Assembly (NCBI GenBank): GCA_037043455.1
Contig: JAWPHD010006794.1
Location: 1-64,000 of the forward strand
Source of the DNA: Cyrtodaria siliqua
Lineage: Eukaryota; Mollusca; Bivalvia; Adapedonta; Hiatellidae
DNA length: 64,000 bases
Reading direction: 5' to 3'
Shown: in pieces, positions 1-11,889 of the stretch
How positions within the stretch are numbered: the stretch's first letter is position 1
Layout: each line of letters starts with the position of its first letter
The notes under the pieces: generated by a model
What the model was told of the DNA's origin: nothing
What the model saw: the letters and a program-made list of their open reading frames with translations, nothing else
Databases searched by the model: none
Position numbers and translations under genes: made by a program

Positions 1-1735
1 CATGCGTTTGTGGTGATTGGTCGCTATGATCTTCTGCAAGCATCTGGGTGATCATGTTGTTGTGACTGGTTCTATGAAAACTGCATGTTCTTTACTTACA
101 CTTATTGCAGAATTGCATGTACTTTACTCACACTTATTGCAGAATAGATAAATTCACAGTCGATATTTAATTAATCTGTACTTTGTTAAGTTTTCAAGTA
201 GAAACTTAATTTATGTTGGGGAAGCACATTTAAGCTAGGTTTCACTTAGTGACTTAGTTAAGTAAGTTTTAAGTATTTAAGTAAAATTCAAGAACTTTTT
301 GGTGAATTCGGCGCCTGGTGTTATAAATTCAGCGTGATATAACAAATACTCTTTACATGTATATGAATGCATTGTATTCCATGAATAGCATTCCTCACTG
401 TCGCATTGCCACTGATACTGTTGCTGCTCTTATATGCTATCTTTTTGTTCTATTGTCGTATTTAATTGACTATTTATTTTTAAAAAGCATAAAATATATA
501 CATAATTATATGTACATCATAGGATGGCTTGCAAAGAACTCTTAAATACTTTAAATCCTGCGGATATTCGTGTGTAGGGCAGTTAAATATGATATCAACT
601 GATCGATATACAGTAGAAAAGAAAGATATGGCATAAGTACAAATGAGACGTAAGGAAGCTGAAAATATATAGTTATATCGGTAAGATGGCACAATGACGG
701 CAGAATATGTTCAAAAATGTAGAAAGTAATTGTTGGTCAGTAACCCAATAGGAACAAATCTCCCTTCAAAATGCAGTCAAGCCTGGTTGTTGGAATAAAC
801 CAAAGAGGGGAACCATGACACATTGAACATTAGTTTAAGCATATTTATTTTACAACGATTGTAACGAAAGCTCTATGAACTAATTGTAATCACTCTGGAT
901 GGGTAGAACCAGTACTAAGCAAATGCAGATAAAGTGTTTGCTCAGGGACGCAAACCTTACGGTAATGACGGGGATCGAATCCACGTCATTGTACATTGAC
1001 CTTTTACCAAAAACGATGCATATTTCTAGTAATAATCATTGACCCACATTTCCTCTTGTGATTTACCCAAGATCACTATAAAATGACATTGCATTTTCAG
1101 TACTTTATTTGACGTTGCAACATTACATTAAGATTGGTCACTTTAACATTGAGTGCGAATAGGTGATTAGTGGTGCCGATCCTATACACAATTAACAATA
1201 ATGAGGCCGTTTTGTGTCGACTGACTGTTGTTAACAAGTGTTTATGAAGGCATTCACACATCTATTGAGAGAGCGTTAACTCGTACTTGGCTTGTTAAAC
1301 CTAATCGATGAATCTTTTCCAGAAACTGCCATATTCCATATGGAATACTTTTTGACAATCTGGAGTTTCGATATTCTGCGATAGTGTGTCTATATTAGTC
1401 GTGTTTGTTCCAAACATTTCAGAAGCTAACGTCATAACCAGTCATTAGATGCTTTTACCAGATGAACATAAATTATCGTGGCTTTTATGTGTATCATTTC
1501 CATTCTTGTTAATATATATTCTTGGCGGTTACCACACTTACAGCAATAGATCGTGTGCACATACATGTTTATTTACTGATACTGAATTGTATCAACTATA
1601 AGGCAAACATCACATGCTTTTAAATTTACGGGAGCACTTGTTCGACATGTTTACTTTTCATTTTTGACAGATGATAAATAAAAGAAACGGCAATGTATAT
1701 GACATCATCAACAAAGGTAAATAATAATAAAAGGG
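1..1735. other. AT-rich sequence, no gene recognised
   Basis: No ORF here shows recognisable protein similarity, and no clear repeat family could be assigned. A short match to a pol III B box occurs near 974-984, but no convincing A box or tRNA fold accompanies it. This is probably intergenic or intronic sequence. Confidence 0.5.
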
Positions 1736-1955
1736 TTGCCCCGTTTTATTGAGATGATAATAGGGTAAGAGAGAGGTTTGATTCATTCTATAACCACTCT
1801 AGAATCGATTGTAATCCCCCTTTTAGTACCGACCTTTCTAAAGCGGTAACCCGATTGTCAATCCTTTCATGGTTTCGATGTCTCACTGTTCGCATTTGAA
1901 TACATATGTGGTTTTGATTGGTGCGTCATGTAAATGCTACGCTATTTGGACATTT
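1736..1955 (+). mobile_element. PLE-like element, degraded 3'-end fragment
   Basis: This stretch matches, with many substitutions, the non-coding 3' tail that recurs more than a dozen times in the window. It has the order seen in plus-strand copies: 'gatgataatagggtaagag', a remnant of the 'accctagaacc' segment, 'gcggtaacccgattgtcaa', and a final 'gtaaatgctac' close to the end. No coding part remains. It is among the most diverged copies, so probably an old insertion. Confidence 0.65.
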
Positions 1956-2433
1956 GTTATTTAAATTGTGTAGTTAGATGTCGACAATACTATTTAAGAA
2001 TTACTTTCCTCAGTGTAATGTTTAAGTATCACCTTCTGTATCATAAGTCATCATGTTTTCATTTCATCTGCAGAGATGTGCTCAGGTGATGAAAGTGTAT
2101 AAAATTAGATAAAATGTAACTGAACGGCGAACCCTATGACTATTTTGTTCTCCCACATATTCTCATATATAGGTATATACTTAAATATATAGTTACTAAA
2201 TATATGTAGTCAGGGTTTACAAGGTGTCGTCAAGTCTGATTTTAGCAGCTTTAACATTGTGTATGTTACTAAACGTGTTTAATACTAACATTTAAAACAA
2301 ATATCATCATTTCGGAGAATCTATTTTGAAAATGTCCTCATTCTTAATTGTGATTTAACCGACTGCTGCATGCGAACGTCAATATTCGACCATGGAATCC
2401 CAATACATAAGGAGTATATTGCACGAGTTTGCA

Positions 2434-2591
2434 TTTTTAGAAAGTTACGTAGGATTTTGTGGGATTTTAGGAATGAATAATTCCTAAAATGAATAATCAT
2501 TCCTAAAATCCCACAAAATCCTTTTTAGGAATGAATAATTCATTCCATTCATTCCTAAAATTCCACAAAATCCTACGTAATTTTCTAAAAA
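2434..2591. repeat. Foldback (hairpin) element
   Basis: Outer arms of about 44 bp (2434-2478 and about 2548-2591) are near-perfect inverted repeats, starting 'tttttagaaagttacgtagg'. A second pair, 'aggattttgtgggatttt' and 'aaaatcccacaaaatcc', nests inside. A structure of this size without coding capacity fits a small MITE or foldback element. No target-site duplication could be fixed, so the class is open. Confidence 0.7.
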
Positions 2592-2921
2592 TGAAAAATA
2601 GCGTAATATTGTAAATCTCCTATTTACTATTTGATATCGTGTGAGTGTAACTTCTCGACCGGAAATGTTACACAGTGTGTACTTGTGTAGAGAAGCAGAC
2701 GTCAAATATCCTGCGTGTTAAATGATCATGTTATTAATAAAGCACACGTTCAATTAGCCTCCAGGATACGCAATGACAATATTATTGCATAGGAGCTACA
2801 CTGGCCTACTTCTTAAGTAATATTCAAAAAAAGCTCTTAAAATGGGCACTAAATAGAGCGATCATACACACATGTGTCTTCAAGCATGTAGACATGGTGA
2901 TCCAGCAGATTCTGACTCACA

Positions 2922-2964
2922 ACAAACCCTGACAATTATGTTGGGCGCCATTGTCAGGGTTTGT
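2922..2964. repeat. Hairpin at the outer end of the left arm
   Basis: A 15-bp perfect inverted repeat, 'acaaaccctgacaat' and 'attgtcagggtttgt', encloses a 13-bp loop. The same 43 bp occurs inverted at 12943-12985, where arm sequence continues on both sides. Here only the inner side has arm sequence, so this is a real terminus of the repeated unit. Confidence 0.9.
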
Positions 2965-3946
2965 TTTATTTGGGTTCTCGCCGATCGTTGTAAACAGAAG
3001 CAACAACTGTAAATATATATTGTAAACATATATATTTAATGTAAATGTGATTGTGGATAACAATCGTCAACTCGCAAATCAAGTATATGTTGTATATCTC
3101 TGATTTGTTTACAAACACATAACAAATATGGCTGACGGAAGTGGTGATCGAACCTAATCAAGGTAACACAGGTATGTAACAAAGGCAAATTAATCAAAGG
3201 CATATAAAATGCATTCCTTAGCATGAAACTACATTTAAATTACACAAACATAATGATAAATACATAATACACAAAATGCAATAAGAATTACCTGTAAATA
3301 TATATTGTAAACATATATATCTAATGTAAATGTGATTGTGGATAACAATCGTCAACTCGCAAATCAAGTATATGTTGTATATCTGATTTGCGATCAATCG
3401 ATTGGCTCCATCAATCAGCTAATTTGCATAATAAAGGTATGTGTATTTTATGTGTGAAAGGTGAATATGTATGTAGATGGAACGACTTACTATATAACAG
3501 ATACATAGGTATCATACCACTAAATCTAAACTACTGCCTAAGAAACACTAGACTTGATTCCACTAAACCTGTTTAAACCCAATAAAAATCTAATAACCTA
3601 TAAATACAGGTCAGTATAAGATATTGACGTCTGTCTGTAGATTAGCACTATATCAATCCCTCTCACTGTTAATAACAATGACATTGAACTGTGTACGAAC
3701 AAAATTACGTAAATTACACAAATGTATGCCATTAACAACCTTAACGATGTTGCGTTGTAAACCTTCGCCTCGCCTGAGGGTTCGTTTACCACTGGGTACT
3801 TGCAAGTGAGGAAGTGCCGATTCTTACGGATGGCGGGGGGTGTACAGTATTGGTTGCACCCAGGAAAAGTCGGTGATCTTCCTCCACTACCAAATAAATC
3901 GACAGTCGTATATAACCTTACATGTGTTACACCGACGAAACTAATT

Positions 3947-4017
3947 GGAACCACGGACGATTGAACCGGGGCTTCCGGTCACAAATCCGCCGCGCTACAG
4001 ACTGCGCCACGCCAGAG
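3947..4017 (-). repeat. tRNA-like (pol III promoter-like) sequence in left arm
   Basis: Inverse counterpart of 11890-11960. On the minus strand an A-box-like 'TGGCGCAGTCTG' is followed about 30 bp later by a B-box-like 'GGTTCAATCGTCC'. The last B-box base departs from consensus and no acceptor stem is evident. It looks tRNA-derived, as in a SINE head, and not like a working tRNA gene. Confidence 0.55.
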
Positions 4018-4194
4018 GTGAAAAATAAGTGCTATGATATATGAATTCAATGTCAGCCTAAAATCGAGCTGAGTTAAATTGGGGTTTTATGGCGCACTAA
4101 CACAACACGGTTATATGGCGAATATCGGCTGATAAAAATTGAAATGACAACTTGTCTTCATTCATTTTGCCTTATTACATGATACAATATTTAG

Positions 4195-5425
4195 AGATTA
4201 ATACATAGCGTCATTGTCGGTCATATCGGCCCGAGACCCCAATATCGGCCCGAAGTCTGAATGCCGATATTGGTCGAGGGCCGATATGACGGGCAATAAC
4301 GCATCACCCATGTTTTATTGTTTTTTTGTCATATATATACGCATTTCCAGTGGGATTTTATCTTCTTTTTTTTTATATCAACGGATATTGAACTCTTACC
4401 GTATTTCATTAAATAAATGTAATAATAATATCAAAAAAATGGACGAATAAAACACAGTTTTAATTTTATTGTTTGTAGTGTTTCTTTCTCTCATTCCTTG
4501 TTATTTCAGAACTGTTTGTTTTGGTTTTCAGTACGTCCCTTGAATGGTCGGAGTGCCGATATTGGTCGGGGACCGGTATTACGCGGGCAATAACGCATTA
4601 CTCATGTTTTAATCTTTTTATCATCTATATTGGATTTTTTTTCAGTGGGAGATTTTCTCTTTTTATATCAACTGATATTAAACTCTTACAACACACAATT
4701 TTAATTTTATTGTTTGTAGATTGTTTTCTGTCATTCCTTGCTGTTTCAGAGCTGTTCTTTTGGTTTTCAGTACGTCCCTTGAATGCTGAACAGCCTTATC
4801 TAATGGAGTATGATGCTCATCGGCCTACGTACTCTCGAATAAGGATCGGCTCATGCTAGTCTGCACTGACAAGTGCTATTATATCGTCCAACTGTTTCTT
4901 AATTTATTTCGCCTCACCTATCGAGCGAAGCCACTCCGTGAACAATTTAGATAGTAGATTTTGTCCGTTTTACTGTATTTACATTCCTCATTTTGTTGAC
5001 AAATAGCTTTTGTGTTACTTCACTCTGCCTCCCCTAAACAATTAGTCCATCTAAGTCCATCTAAGTTCAATAACAAAAACGTGTTAGCCACTGACGCTAA
5101 TGTTCTCTAGGCGGGATCCATTTTAACGCAATAAGTGACGTCACTTACGTTGGCCGACGTCTCTTCGGTTACGTCATGATATTGACGGCTTTAACGTCAA
5201 ATGTATAGTCTCAAAAATGGTAAATCTAAAGCAATTCTATACAGTCCCCAATAATCGTAATGGTCATGTGATCGGGCCAATAACAGTCAGGTGACGGGAC
5301 CAATAACGGTCTGGTGACTTAAATGTGGCGTCTTAGACCGCATTATGATACGGCTTATTTCAGAAGAGGTTTTTATAGGGTTATTTTGTGCATATTGCTG
5401 ACCAAAATGCGTAACATATATGATT
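4195..5425 (+). mobile_element. Interspersed repeat core inside left arm
   Basis: A diverged copy of this stretch lies outside the inverted repeat at 16440-17345, in the same order and orientation, so it is a dispersed family in its own right. A sub-unit of about 280 bp is repeated twice here (around 4215-4450 and 4530-4700), with matching 'ccgatattggtcg', 'gcaataacgcat' and 'cagtacgtcccttgaatg' blocks. The second half carries CRE-like motifs, including the palindrome 'agtgacgtcact' near 5136-5147. No coding sequence is recognised, which suggests a non-autonomous element. Confidence 0.7.
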
Positions 5426-5719
5426 AACTGAACTATTGGTCATATATAAAAATCTTGAAAATTTTCTAACTAGAAAATTGAATCCTACTTTTCGAAAACT
5501 GGTGAGGTATTTTAGGAGTTATTGCCTTTAAAAGATATCAGTTTGCTGAGTCCCCGCAACATCGGTATAACAATACATGGAAACAACTAAAATAAGAAAC
5601 AAAACATAGTTGAATGAAACGGTCATGGTATTAACAAGTTAGAGTCAGTTCATAGTAGCAATGTGAGCATGTTGAGCCTATCTGTAAGCATTCTTTATGG
5701 TGGCTGATATGTGCCATCT

Positions 5720-5919
5720 CGTCTTTTCGTTATTTCGCCGCGAAATAACGCCGAGCGAAAAGACGCCGGGCGAAAAGACGCCGGGCGAAATAACGAAAAG
5801 ACGAAAAAACGACGGGCGAAATAACAAAAAGACGAAAAAACGCCGAGCGAAAAGACGACAAATAGTCAAAACGCCGGGCGAAAAAACGAAAAGACGAGAA
5901 ACCGGCACGCGAAAATACG
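5720..5919. repeat. 15-bp tandem array, first orientation
   Basis: Units alternate between 'gccgggcgaaaagac' and 'gccgagcgaaataac' types, read with the adenine-rich strand on top. The array starts at a small palindrome ('cgttatttcgc' against 'gcgaaataacg'). Because 15 is a multiple of three, several frames stay open and give five-residue repeating peptides. These are artefacts of periodicity, not genes. Confidence 0.9.
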
Positions 5920-5949
5920 ACGTTTTATATATTTAAATTCTCGTTATTT

Positions 5950-6290
5950 TGTGTGAAGTTTTTTCGTTTTTTCGTTATTTCGCCCAGCTGTTTTTCGTTT
6001 TTTCGTTATTTCGCCCGGCGTTTTTTCGCCCGGCGTCTTTTCGCTCGGCGTTTTTTCGTCTTTTCGCATGGCGTCTTTTCGCCCGGCGTTATTTCGCGTG
6101 GCGTCTTTTCGTTTGGCGTTATTTCGCTCGGCGTTTTTTCGTCTTTTCGCATGGCGTCTTTTCGCCCGGCGTTATTTCGCGTGGCGTCTTTTCGCCCGGC
6201 GTTATTTCGCGTGGCGTCTTTTCGCCCGGCGTTATTTCGCTCGGCGTTTTTTCGTCTTTTCGCATGGCGTCTTTTCGCCCGGCGTCTGTA
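5950..6290. repeat. 15-bp tandem array, mirrored orientation
   Basis: The same 15-bp unit continues after a ~30-bp AT-rich gap but in the opposite orientation ('gcccggcgttatttc', 'gcgtggcgtcttttc', 'gcatggcgtcttttc'). The unit has variants at the second to fourth bases (gcccggcg, gctcggcg, gcatggcg, gcgtggcg, gtttggcg) in an irregular higher-order pattern. It has two more units than its partner in the right arm. Confidence 0.9.
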
Positions 6291-6392
6291 ACCTGTAACC
6301 ACTTTTATTCACAGAAACGAAAACATATTTAATTGGAGAAAATAAACAAACCTTTGGTCGTCTGAGTTCTTGGAAAGAAGAGATTCGTTTAA

Positions 6393-6709
6393 CGTTTTTA
6401 TGCAATACACCATGCACGTATTAGAAACAAATGCAGCAATTTAAATTTTGACCTTTTTAGCAATCACCTGAGGGAAGATCCCAACTGTATATGTGGAAAC
6501 GGAATTGAGGATGCTGAACATTTCTTGTTTAAATGCAGTCAATTTATTAATGAAAGAATTCAATTATTTCAAAGAACACGTACATTCCATCCTCTAAGTA
6601 CAACAAAACTCCTATTTGGCAGTGATAATCGAACAGACGAAGACAATTTAGCTTTATTTACAGAAGTTCAAATTTATATAAAACGTACTCGCCGTTTCTC
6701 TCTTAATTA
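6393..6709 (+). pseudogene. CR1/L2-like LINE ORF2, C-terminal fragment
   Basis: The open frame encodes 'ARIRNKCSNLNFDLF', then 'DPNCICGNGIEDAEHFLFKC', then an ending 'VQIYIKRTRRFSLN' and a stop. This is the cysteine/histidine-containing C-terminal tail typical of CR1/L2-group ORF2 proteins, and it parallels the tail of the LINE at 55.7-56.0 kb. It begins exactly where the left arm of the giant inverted repeat stops, so the arm boundary truncates an older LINE copy. RT and endonuclease are absent. Confidence 0.8.
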
Positions 6710-7224
6710 ATATGTACCTGTCCCCTGTGATGTTGACGTTGAGGAGCAGGTTATGGGCAGGGTTGGCGAGGGTGGGAACCATGCAGGGATGTTTGGTCGA
6801 GACAGCTTGTTCGTTATCGTCAGTGCGCAAAGTAGGAAATGGAACAAAGTAGGAATATTTTCGTTAATCATATTTGCGAGTATACACTTTGCTTCATTCA
6901 AATAGTCAACATATCAGCAGTATATTAGTATAAGAAATTCTAAAGTAAAATAGCTATTTAATCCAGAATATATGATGCATACGTCAGTAGGTAAAGCTAA
7001 AATAATTTTGTTTTGAATCATGCGTGCGTATAGTTAAAATCACTAACATACTGTGATTTAGTTTGCTAAATGCGTTTGACAAAAGAGCATACAAATACTT
7101 AAATGTGTGTGTTTATTTTAAGCCGACACCGTGGGTGTTCTTACATACCGATTAGGATATCTGCGTTACATTCCGGATAGAAAGTATTTTCTTGCATGCG
7201 GGATAAGGCTTTCCGCGTTTTACT
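6710..7224. other. Spacer sequence, nothing recognised
   Basis: Between the LINE tail and a SINE-like repeat. Some of the 3' part of the LINE may be included, but no poly(A) or simple-repeat end is clear. Confidence 0.4.
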
Positions 7225-7435
7225 TTGAATTGAATTGGGTTTAAGGCGCACCAACACATGCAAGGTTATATGACGCCTAACAGGAATGAAAATGCCAGGC
7301 TCATCCTCCACTAACATCAAGATAAAATATGTAGAATGGGCCTAGAACCTTCTAGAGTTGCTGCCATTTACGATGGAGCCACGTTTCCACGTTTGCGTAC
7401 GCGGTGTCATGACCTTGAATGAGCATGATAAAAAA
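7225..7435 (-). mobile_element. SINE-like repeat (minus strand)
   Basis: Read on the minus strand, this ends in 'tgtgttggtgcgccttaaa' followed by a TTGAATTGAATT-type simple tail (7225-7238 on the plus strand). Its body is shared with 15955-16195 (plus) and 29254-29540 (minus), including 'cattctacatattttatctt' and 'gcctggcattttcattcctg'. The tail design matches the tRNA-Ser SINE at 50.8 kb. I see no tRNA-like head, so this copy may be 5'-truncated or a headless family. Confidence 0.6.
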
Positions 7436-7449
7436 TGAAAATAATAATA

Positions 7450-7503
7450 TGAATGTGGGGGTGGGGGGGAGGGGGGGAGGAGAGTGGGGGGAGGGGTGGG
7501 GTT
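7450..7503 (+). repeat. G-rich tract (possible G-quadruplex)
   Basis: The tract contains many G runs of three or more (gtgggggtggggggaggggg and onward). It sits just upstream of the SINE-like copy in the SINE's own orientation. C-rich tracts with a similar flank occur at 14000-14065 and 15905-15945, so it may be a variable simple-repeat part of the same repeat. Confidence 0.7.
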
Positions 7504-7525
7504 CCTACCTCTGCATGTGTTGGTG

Positions 7526-8600
7526 TGTTTGCAGTGGTTGTATTCTACCCCGGCAACCTCACGGGGATCCGCGTATTACACGGTGGATGGATGCAAGAAA
7601 ATTCATAATCGCTAAATATTAAATTAATAACTAACTCAGAACACAATAATAACTAACGTTGCGACGTAATAATTAACGTTGATGGCGTCAGTTAACTGAC
7701 TTAAAGTGTAATAAATAGATTATTTAACAGCCCGAATCGATTATTGGGTAATCCTTCACTCGATGGTAGACGTTTTTTGTTTTTTCACTCACTCTCATAC
7801 GCTCGTTCGTGAAAAGAACCACACGTCTATACCACTCTTGAAGGATTTCCCTATAATCCATCCCAGCATTTAAATAATCTCTATATATCGATGGTCTAGA
7901 ATTATAATTATAACGTCGTAAGTGAAAAATCATAGTTTTCGGGAAAGTGAAAAAAAACGGACTCATATGATATAAGCTGTAGTTTGCTTTCTCATAAAAC
8001 AAAGTATTTCTTATTTCAAAAAAAAAAATATTGACTTTGTAATACGAACAATTGCACTTACGACCTTATGTTATTAAATATTCGGAAAGGAAGATGTTCA
8101 TAAAAAAGTTGTATCTGAAAGTTAGACCTTTTAAAATATGGTAAAAGCGATTATTAAACCACTGTAAGTGTCTTATAAAAGTTTGCTAGTTCATGCTACA
8201 CCGTTGGTCGAAATGTAGAATACATATGGGAACATGCGTGTGATGACAACATTGCAATATTATATATTAGAAAATATTCCATTTTTTAAAGTTAAATCAA
8301 ACCGGTATAAATAAAAACATGCTCTTATTATTATAAATGTAATTAAATAGTAACGGTCACTTAATATACAAATAGTATTAATTTAATTAAATAGTTATGG
8401 TAACGTAACATACACATAGAGACACGAATTATGTTTCAAATTAATTGTTATAACAATTATAAGAGAACTGGGAGTTGTATTCACTAATGAAAAGAAAACT
8501 AATCATTCACGAACAAACACTAACACATGGTCCTATACCCTTTGTAGTCTATAACGTTACACTGTATTTACCGACTATCTTTTGAAAATGTAAAACTATT
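7526..8600. other. AT-rich spacer; short dispersed repeat at ~7700-7800
   Basis: No gene recognised. The segment from 'tagattat' through 'atccttcactcgatggtagacgt' to 'ttttttcact' (about 7710-7795) recurs in direct orientation at about 54145-54225, so it is a dispersed repeat of unknown class. Confidence 0.45.
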
Positions 8601-8970
8601 CAATTCGTAACCAGACATTTAATACCCTATATATCCTTACATATCATATCCCCATACCTTATATATCCTTATATAATATGTCTCCGTACTCTCTATATAC
8701 TTATATATTATAACCCCATGAATACCCCTTTTATCCTTACATAATATGTCCCCGTACTCTCTAAATGTTTTCGTAATATGCCTACGTACTCTCTATATCC
8801 TTCATAGTATGTCACCGTACCCTTTATATATTTACATAGTATATCTACCCACTCTATATATCTTTTAATACACAATATATCCCCCGTATCATCTGTATGT
8901 CCCCGTACCTTTTATATCTTTACTTAGGATCTTTACATACATTATATGTCCCAATGTCCACATACCCTCA
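8600..8970. repeat. Degenerate minisatellite
   Basis: About nine irregular repeats of a 35-40-bp AT-rich unit built on 'tatatccttacataatatgt' followed by 'ccccgtactctc'. Units differ in length and sequence, so the array is old. Confidence 0.65.
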
Positions 8971-9544
8971 TATACGTGCATATTATCTTATTTCATTCGA
9001 TAGAGTTATCCGCGTGAGATAGGGAAATCTCACCCTCGAGATCAGGCAGAGCCTCGTCCCTGGTTGCCATTCTGATGGATGGATGGATGGATGGAATGAA
9101 CGTTCGAACGAACGATCGAACGAATGGTGTTTCATGGCATTTCGACAGATAAATAGGTTATATGTTGCACAGAAATCGACGAAAGATAGTAATTTAGAAA
9201 ATAACGTGAAAATGGGCTGACTAGAACATACTTATTATGACTAGAAGAAACTTAAAAAGTGTTTCTTTTCTTCACTTTACTCTGCAAAAAGGCTTACACT
9301 GGTGTCTAATATAGAAGCCATGTCAATCGATTAATGATCGATCATCGGTCGGTTAAACATTCTGATGACCGGTAATGAATTTTCATCAGATTTCCAACAC
9401 TAGCTTTATCTACTCATTATTAAAAGACTGTCACATTGGACTAATTTAATAACAATGTACAACAAAACACACTTAGTTAAACTACTTATTAAAATACTTT
9501 ATGTATTGACCATTCAGCAGAAACCGTTGAAATACCTGATGTAT
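8971..9544. other. Spacer sequence, nothing recognised
   Basis: Contains a short (ATGG)n run at 9073-9096 followed by a cgaacgaa-rich stretch. The last part shows no homology to the left flank of the spacer apart from the arm itself. Confidence 0.4.
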
Positions 9545-9651
9545 TTAAACGAATCTCTTCTTTCCAAGAACGCAGACGAGGAAAGTTTTTTTTATTTTCT
9601 CTCATTACATATGTTTTCGTTTCTGGGAATAAAAGTGGTTGCAGGTTACAG

Positions 9652-9950
9652 ACGCCGGGCGAAAAGACGCCATGCGAAAAGACGAAAAAACGCCGAGCGA
9701 AATAACGCCGGGCGAAAAGACGCCACGCGAAATAACGCCGGGCGAAAAGACGCCATGCGAAAAGACGAAAAAACGCCGAGCGAAATAACGCCAAACGAAA
9801 AGACGCCACGCGAAATAACGCCGGGCGAAAAGACGCCATGCGAAAAGACGAAAAAACGCCGAGCGAAAAGACGCCGGGCGAAAAAACGCCGGGCGAAATA
9901 ACGAAAAAACGAAAAAACGCTGGGCGAAATAACGAAAAAACGAAAAAACT
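9652..9950. repeat. 15-bp tandem array in right arm, inner block
   Basis: Counterpart of 5950-6290, two units shorter. It opens long overlapping frames with five-residue periodicity in several frames on both strands. Their coexistence shows they result from the 15-bp period and not from protein coding. Confidence 0.9.
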
Positions 9951-9989
9951 TCACACAAAATAACGAGAATTTAAATATATAAAACGTCG

Positions 9990-10190
9990 TATTTTCGCGT
10001 GCCGGTTTCTCGTCTTATCTTTTTTTCGCCCGGCGTTTTGACTATTTGTCGTCTTTTCGCTCGGCGTTTTTTCGTCTTTTCGTTATTTCGCCCGGCGTTT
10101 TTTCGTCTTTTCGTTATTTCGCCCGGCGTCTTTTCGCCCGGCGTCTTTTCGCTCGGCGTTATTTCGCGGCGAAATAACGAAAAGACGAGA
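9990..10190. repeat. 15-bp tandem array in right arm, outer block
   Basis: Counterpart of 5720-5919 with a few substitutions: for example the left arm has 'cgacgggcg' where this block has the inverse of 'cgccgggcg'. These are among the few visible differences between the arms. Confidence 0.88.
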
Positions 10191-11889
10191 TGGCACATAT
10201 CAGCCACCATAAAGAATGCTTACAGATAGGCTCAACATGCTCACATTGCTACTATGAACTGACTCTAACTTGTTAATACCATGACCGTTTCATTCAACTA
10301 TGTTTTGTTTCTTATTTTAGTTGTTTCCATGTATTGTTATACCGATGTTGCGGGGACTCAGCAAACTGATATCTTTTAAAGGCAATAACTCCTAAAATAC
10401 CTCACCAGTTTTCGAAAAGTAGGATTCAATTTTCTAGTTAGAAAATTTTCAAGATTTTTATATATGACCAATAGTTCAGTTAATCATATATGTTACGCAT
10501 TTTGGTCAGCAATATGCACAAAATAACCCTATAAAAACCTCTTCTGAAATAAGCCGTATCATAATGCGGTCTAAGACGCCACATTTAAGTCACCAGACCG
10601 TTATTGGTCCCGTCACCTGACTGTTATTGGCCCGATCACATGACCATTACGATTATTGGGGACTGTATAGAATTGCTTTAGATTTACCATTTTTGAGACT
10701 ATACATTTGACGTTAAAGCCGTCAATATCATGACGTAACCGAAGAGACGTCGGCCAACGTAAGTGACGTCACTTATTGCGTTAAAATGGATCCCGCCTAG
10801 AGAACATTAGCGTCAGTGGCTAACACGTTTTTGTTATTGAACTTAGATGGACTTAGATGGACTAATTGTTTAGGGGAGGCAGAGTGAAGTAACACAAAAG
10901 CTATTTGTCAACAAAATGAGGAATGTAAATACAGTAAAACGGACAAAATCTACTATCTAAATTGTTCACGGAGTGGCTTCGCTCGATAGGTGAGGCGAAA
11001 TAAATTAAGAAACAGTTGGACGATATAATAGCACTTGTCAGTGCAGACTAGCATGAGCCGATCCTTATTCGAGAGTACGTAGGCCGATGAGCATCATACT
11101 CCATTAGATAAGGCTGTTCAGCATTCAAGGGACGTACTGAAAACCAAAAGAACAGCTCTGAAACAGCAAGGAATGACAGAAAACAATCTACAAACAATAA
11201 AATTAAAATTGTGTGTTGTAAGAGTTTAATATCAGTTGATATAAAAAGAGAAAATCTCCCACTGAAAAAAAATCCAATATAGATGATAAAAAGATTAAAA
11301 CATGAGTAATGCGTTATTGCCCGCGTAATACCGGTCCCCGACCAATATCGGCACTCCGACCATTCAAGGGACGTACTGAAAACCAAAACAAACAGTTCTG
11401 AAATAACAAGGAATGAGAGAAAGAAACACTACAAACAATAAAATTAAAACTGTGTTTTATTCGTCCATTTTTTTGATATTATTATTACATTTATTTAATG
11501 AAATACGGTAAGAGTTCAATATCCGTTGATATAAAAAAAAAGAAGATAAAATCCCACTGGAAATGCGTATATATATGACAAAAAAACAATAAAACATGGG
11601 TGATGCGTTATTGCCCGTCATATCGGCCCTCGACCAATATCGGCATTCAGACTTCGGGCCGATATTGGGGTCTCGGGCCGATATGACCGACAATGACGCT
11701 ATGTATTAATCTCTAAATATTGTATCATGTAATAAGGCAAAATGAATGAAGACAAGTTGTCATTTCAATTTTTATCAGCCGATATTCGCCATATAACCGT
11801 GTTGTGTTAGTGCGCCATAAAACCCCAATTTAACTCAGCTCGATTTTAGGCTGACATTGAATTCATATATCATAGCACTTATTTTTCAC

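Larger units (their letters stand above)
2922..6392 (+). repeat. Left arm of a giant inverted repeat (3.47 kb)
   Basis: This segment is repeated in inverse orientation at 9545-12985. Paired positions sum to 15907 from the outer end to about 5950, so there is no net indel over roughly 3 kb, and the stretches compared by eye are essentially identical. After a 30-bp difference (two 15-bp units) the sum is 15937. The last 110 bp next to the spacer are clearly more diverged. The outer end carries a 15-bp inverted repeat with a 13-bp loop (2922-2964). Inside lie two direct ~100-bp copies (about 3008-3107 and 3292-3391), a tRNA-like stretch on the minus strand, a tandemly repeated unit at 4.2-4.7 kb and mirrored 15-bp arrays. 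No protein is recognised; the ORFs are unremarkable and simply duplicated in the other arm. Confidence 0.95.

Noticed and set aside
960..990. B-box-like 'gggatcgaatcc' as a tRNA or SINE head
   Set aside because: No A box at tRNA spacing and no tRNA fold or SINE tail nearby.
3598..3954. 118-codon ORF, identical in both arms (3598-3954 minus, 11953-12309 plus)
   Set aside because: It has no recognisable motif, overlaps the tRNA-like stretch and lies in non-coding repeat sequence. Identity between arms only reflects the duplication.
4521..4859. 112-codon ORF (also 11048-11386)
   Set aside because: It overlaps tandemly repeated non-coding units whose diverged copy at 16.7 kb does not keep the frame.
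5697..6332. Long overlapping ORFs with five-residue repeats (and the matching set at 9489-10229)
   Set aside because: They arise from the 15-bp tandem repeat, which keeps several frames open on both strands. No start context, domain or non-repeat extension supports a protein.
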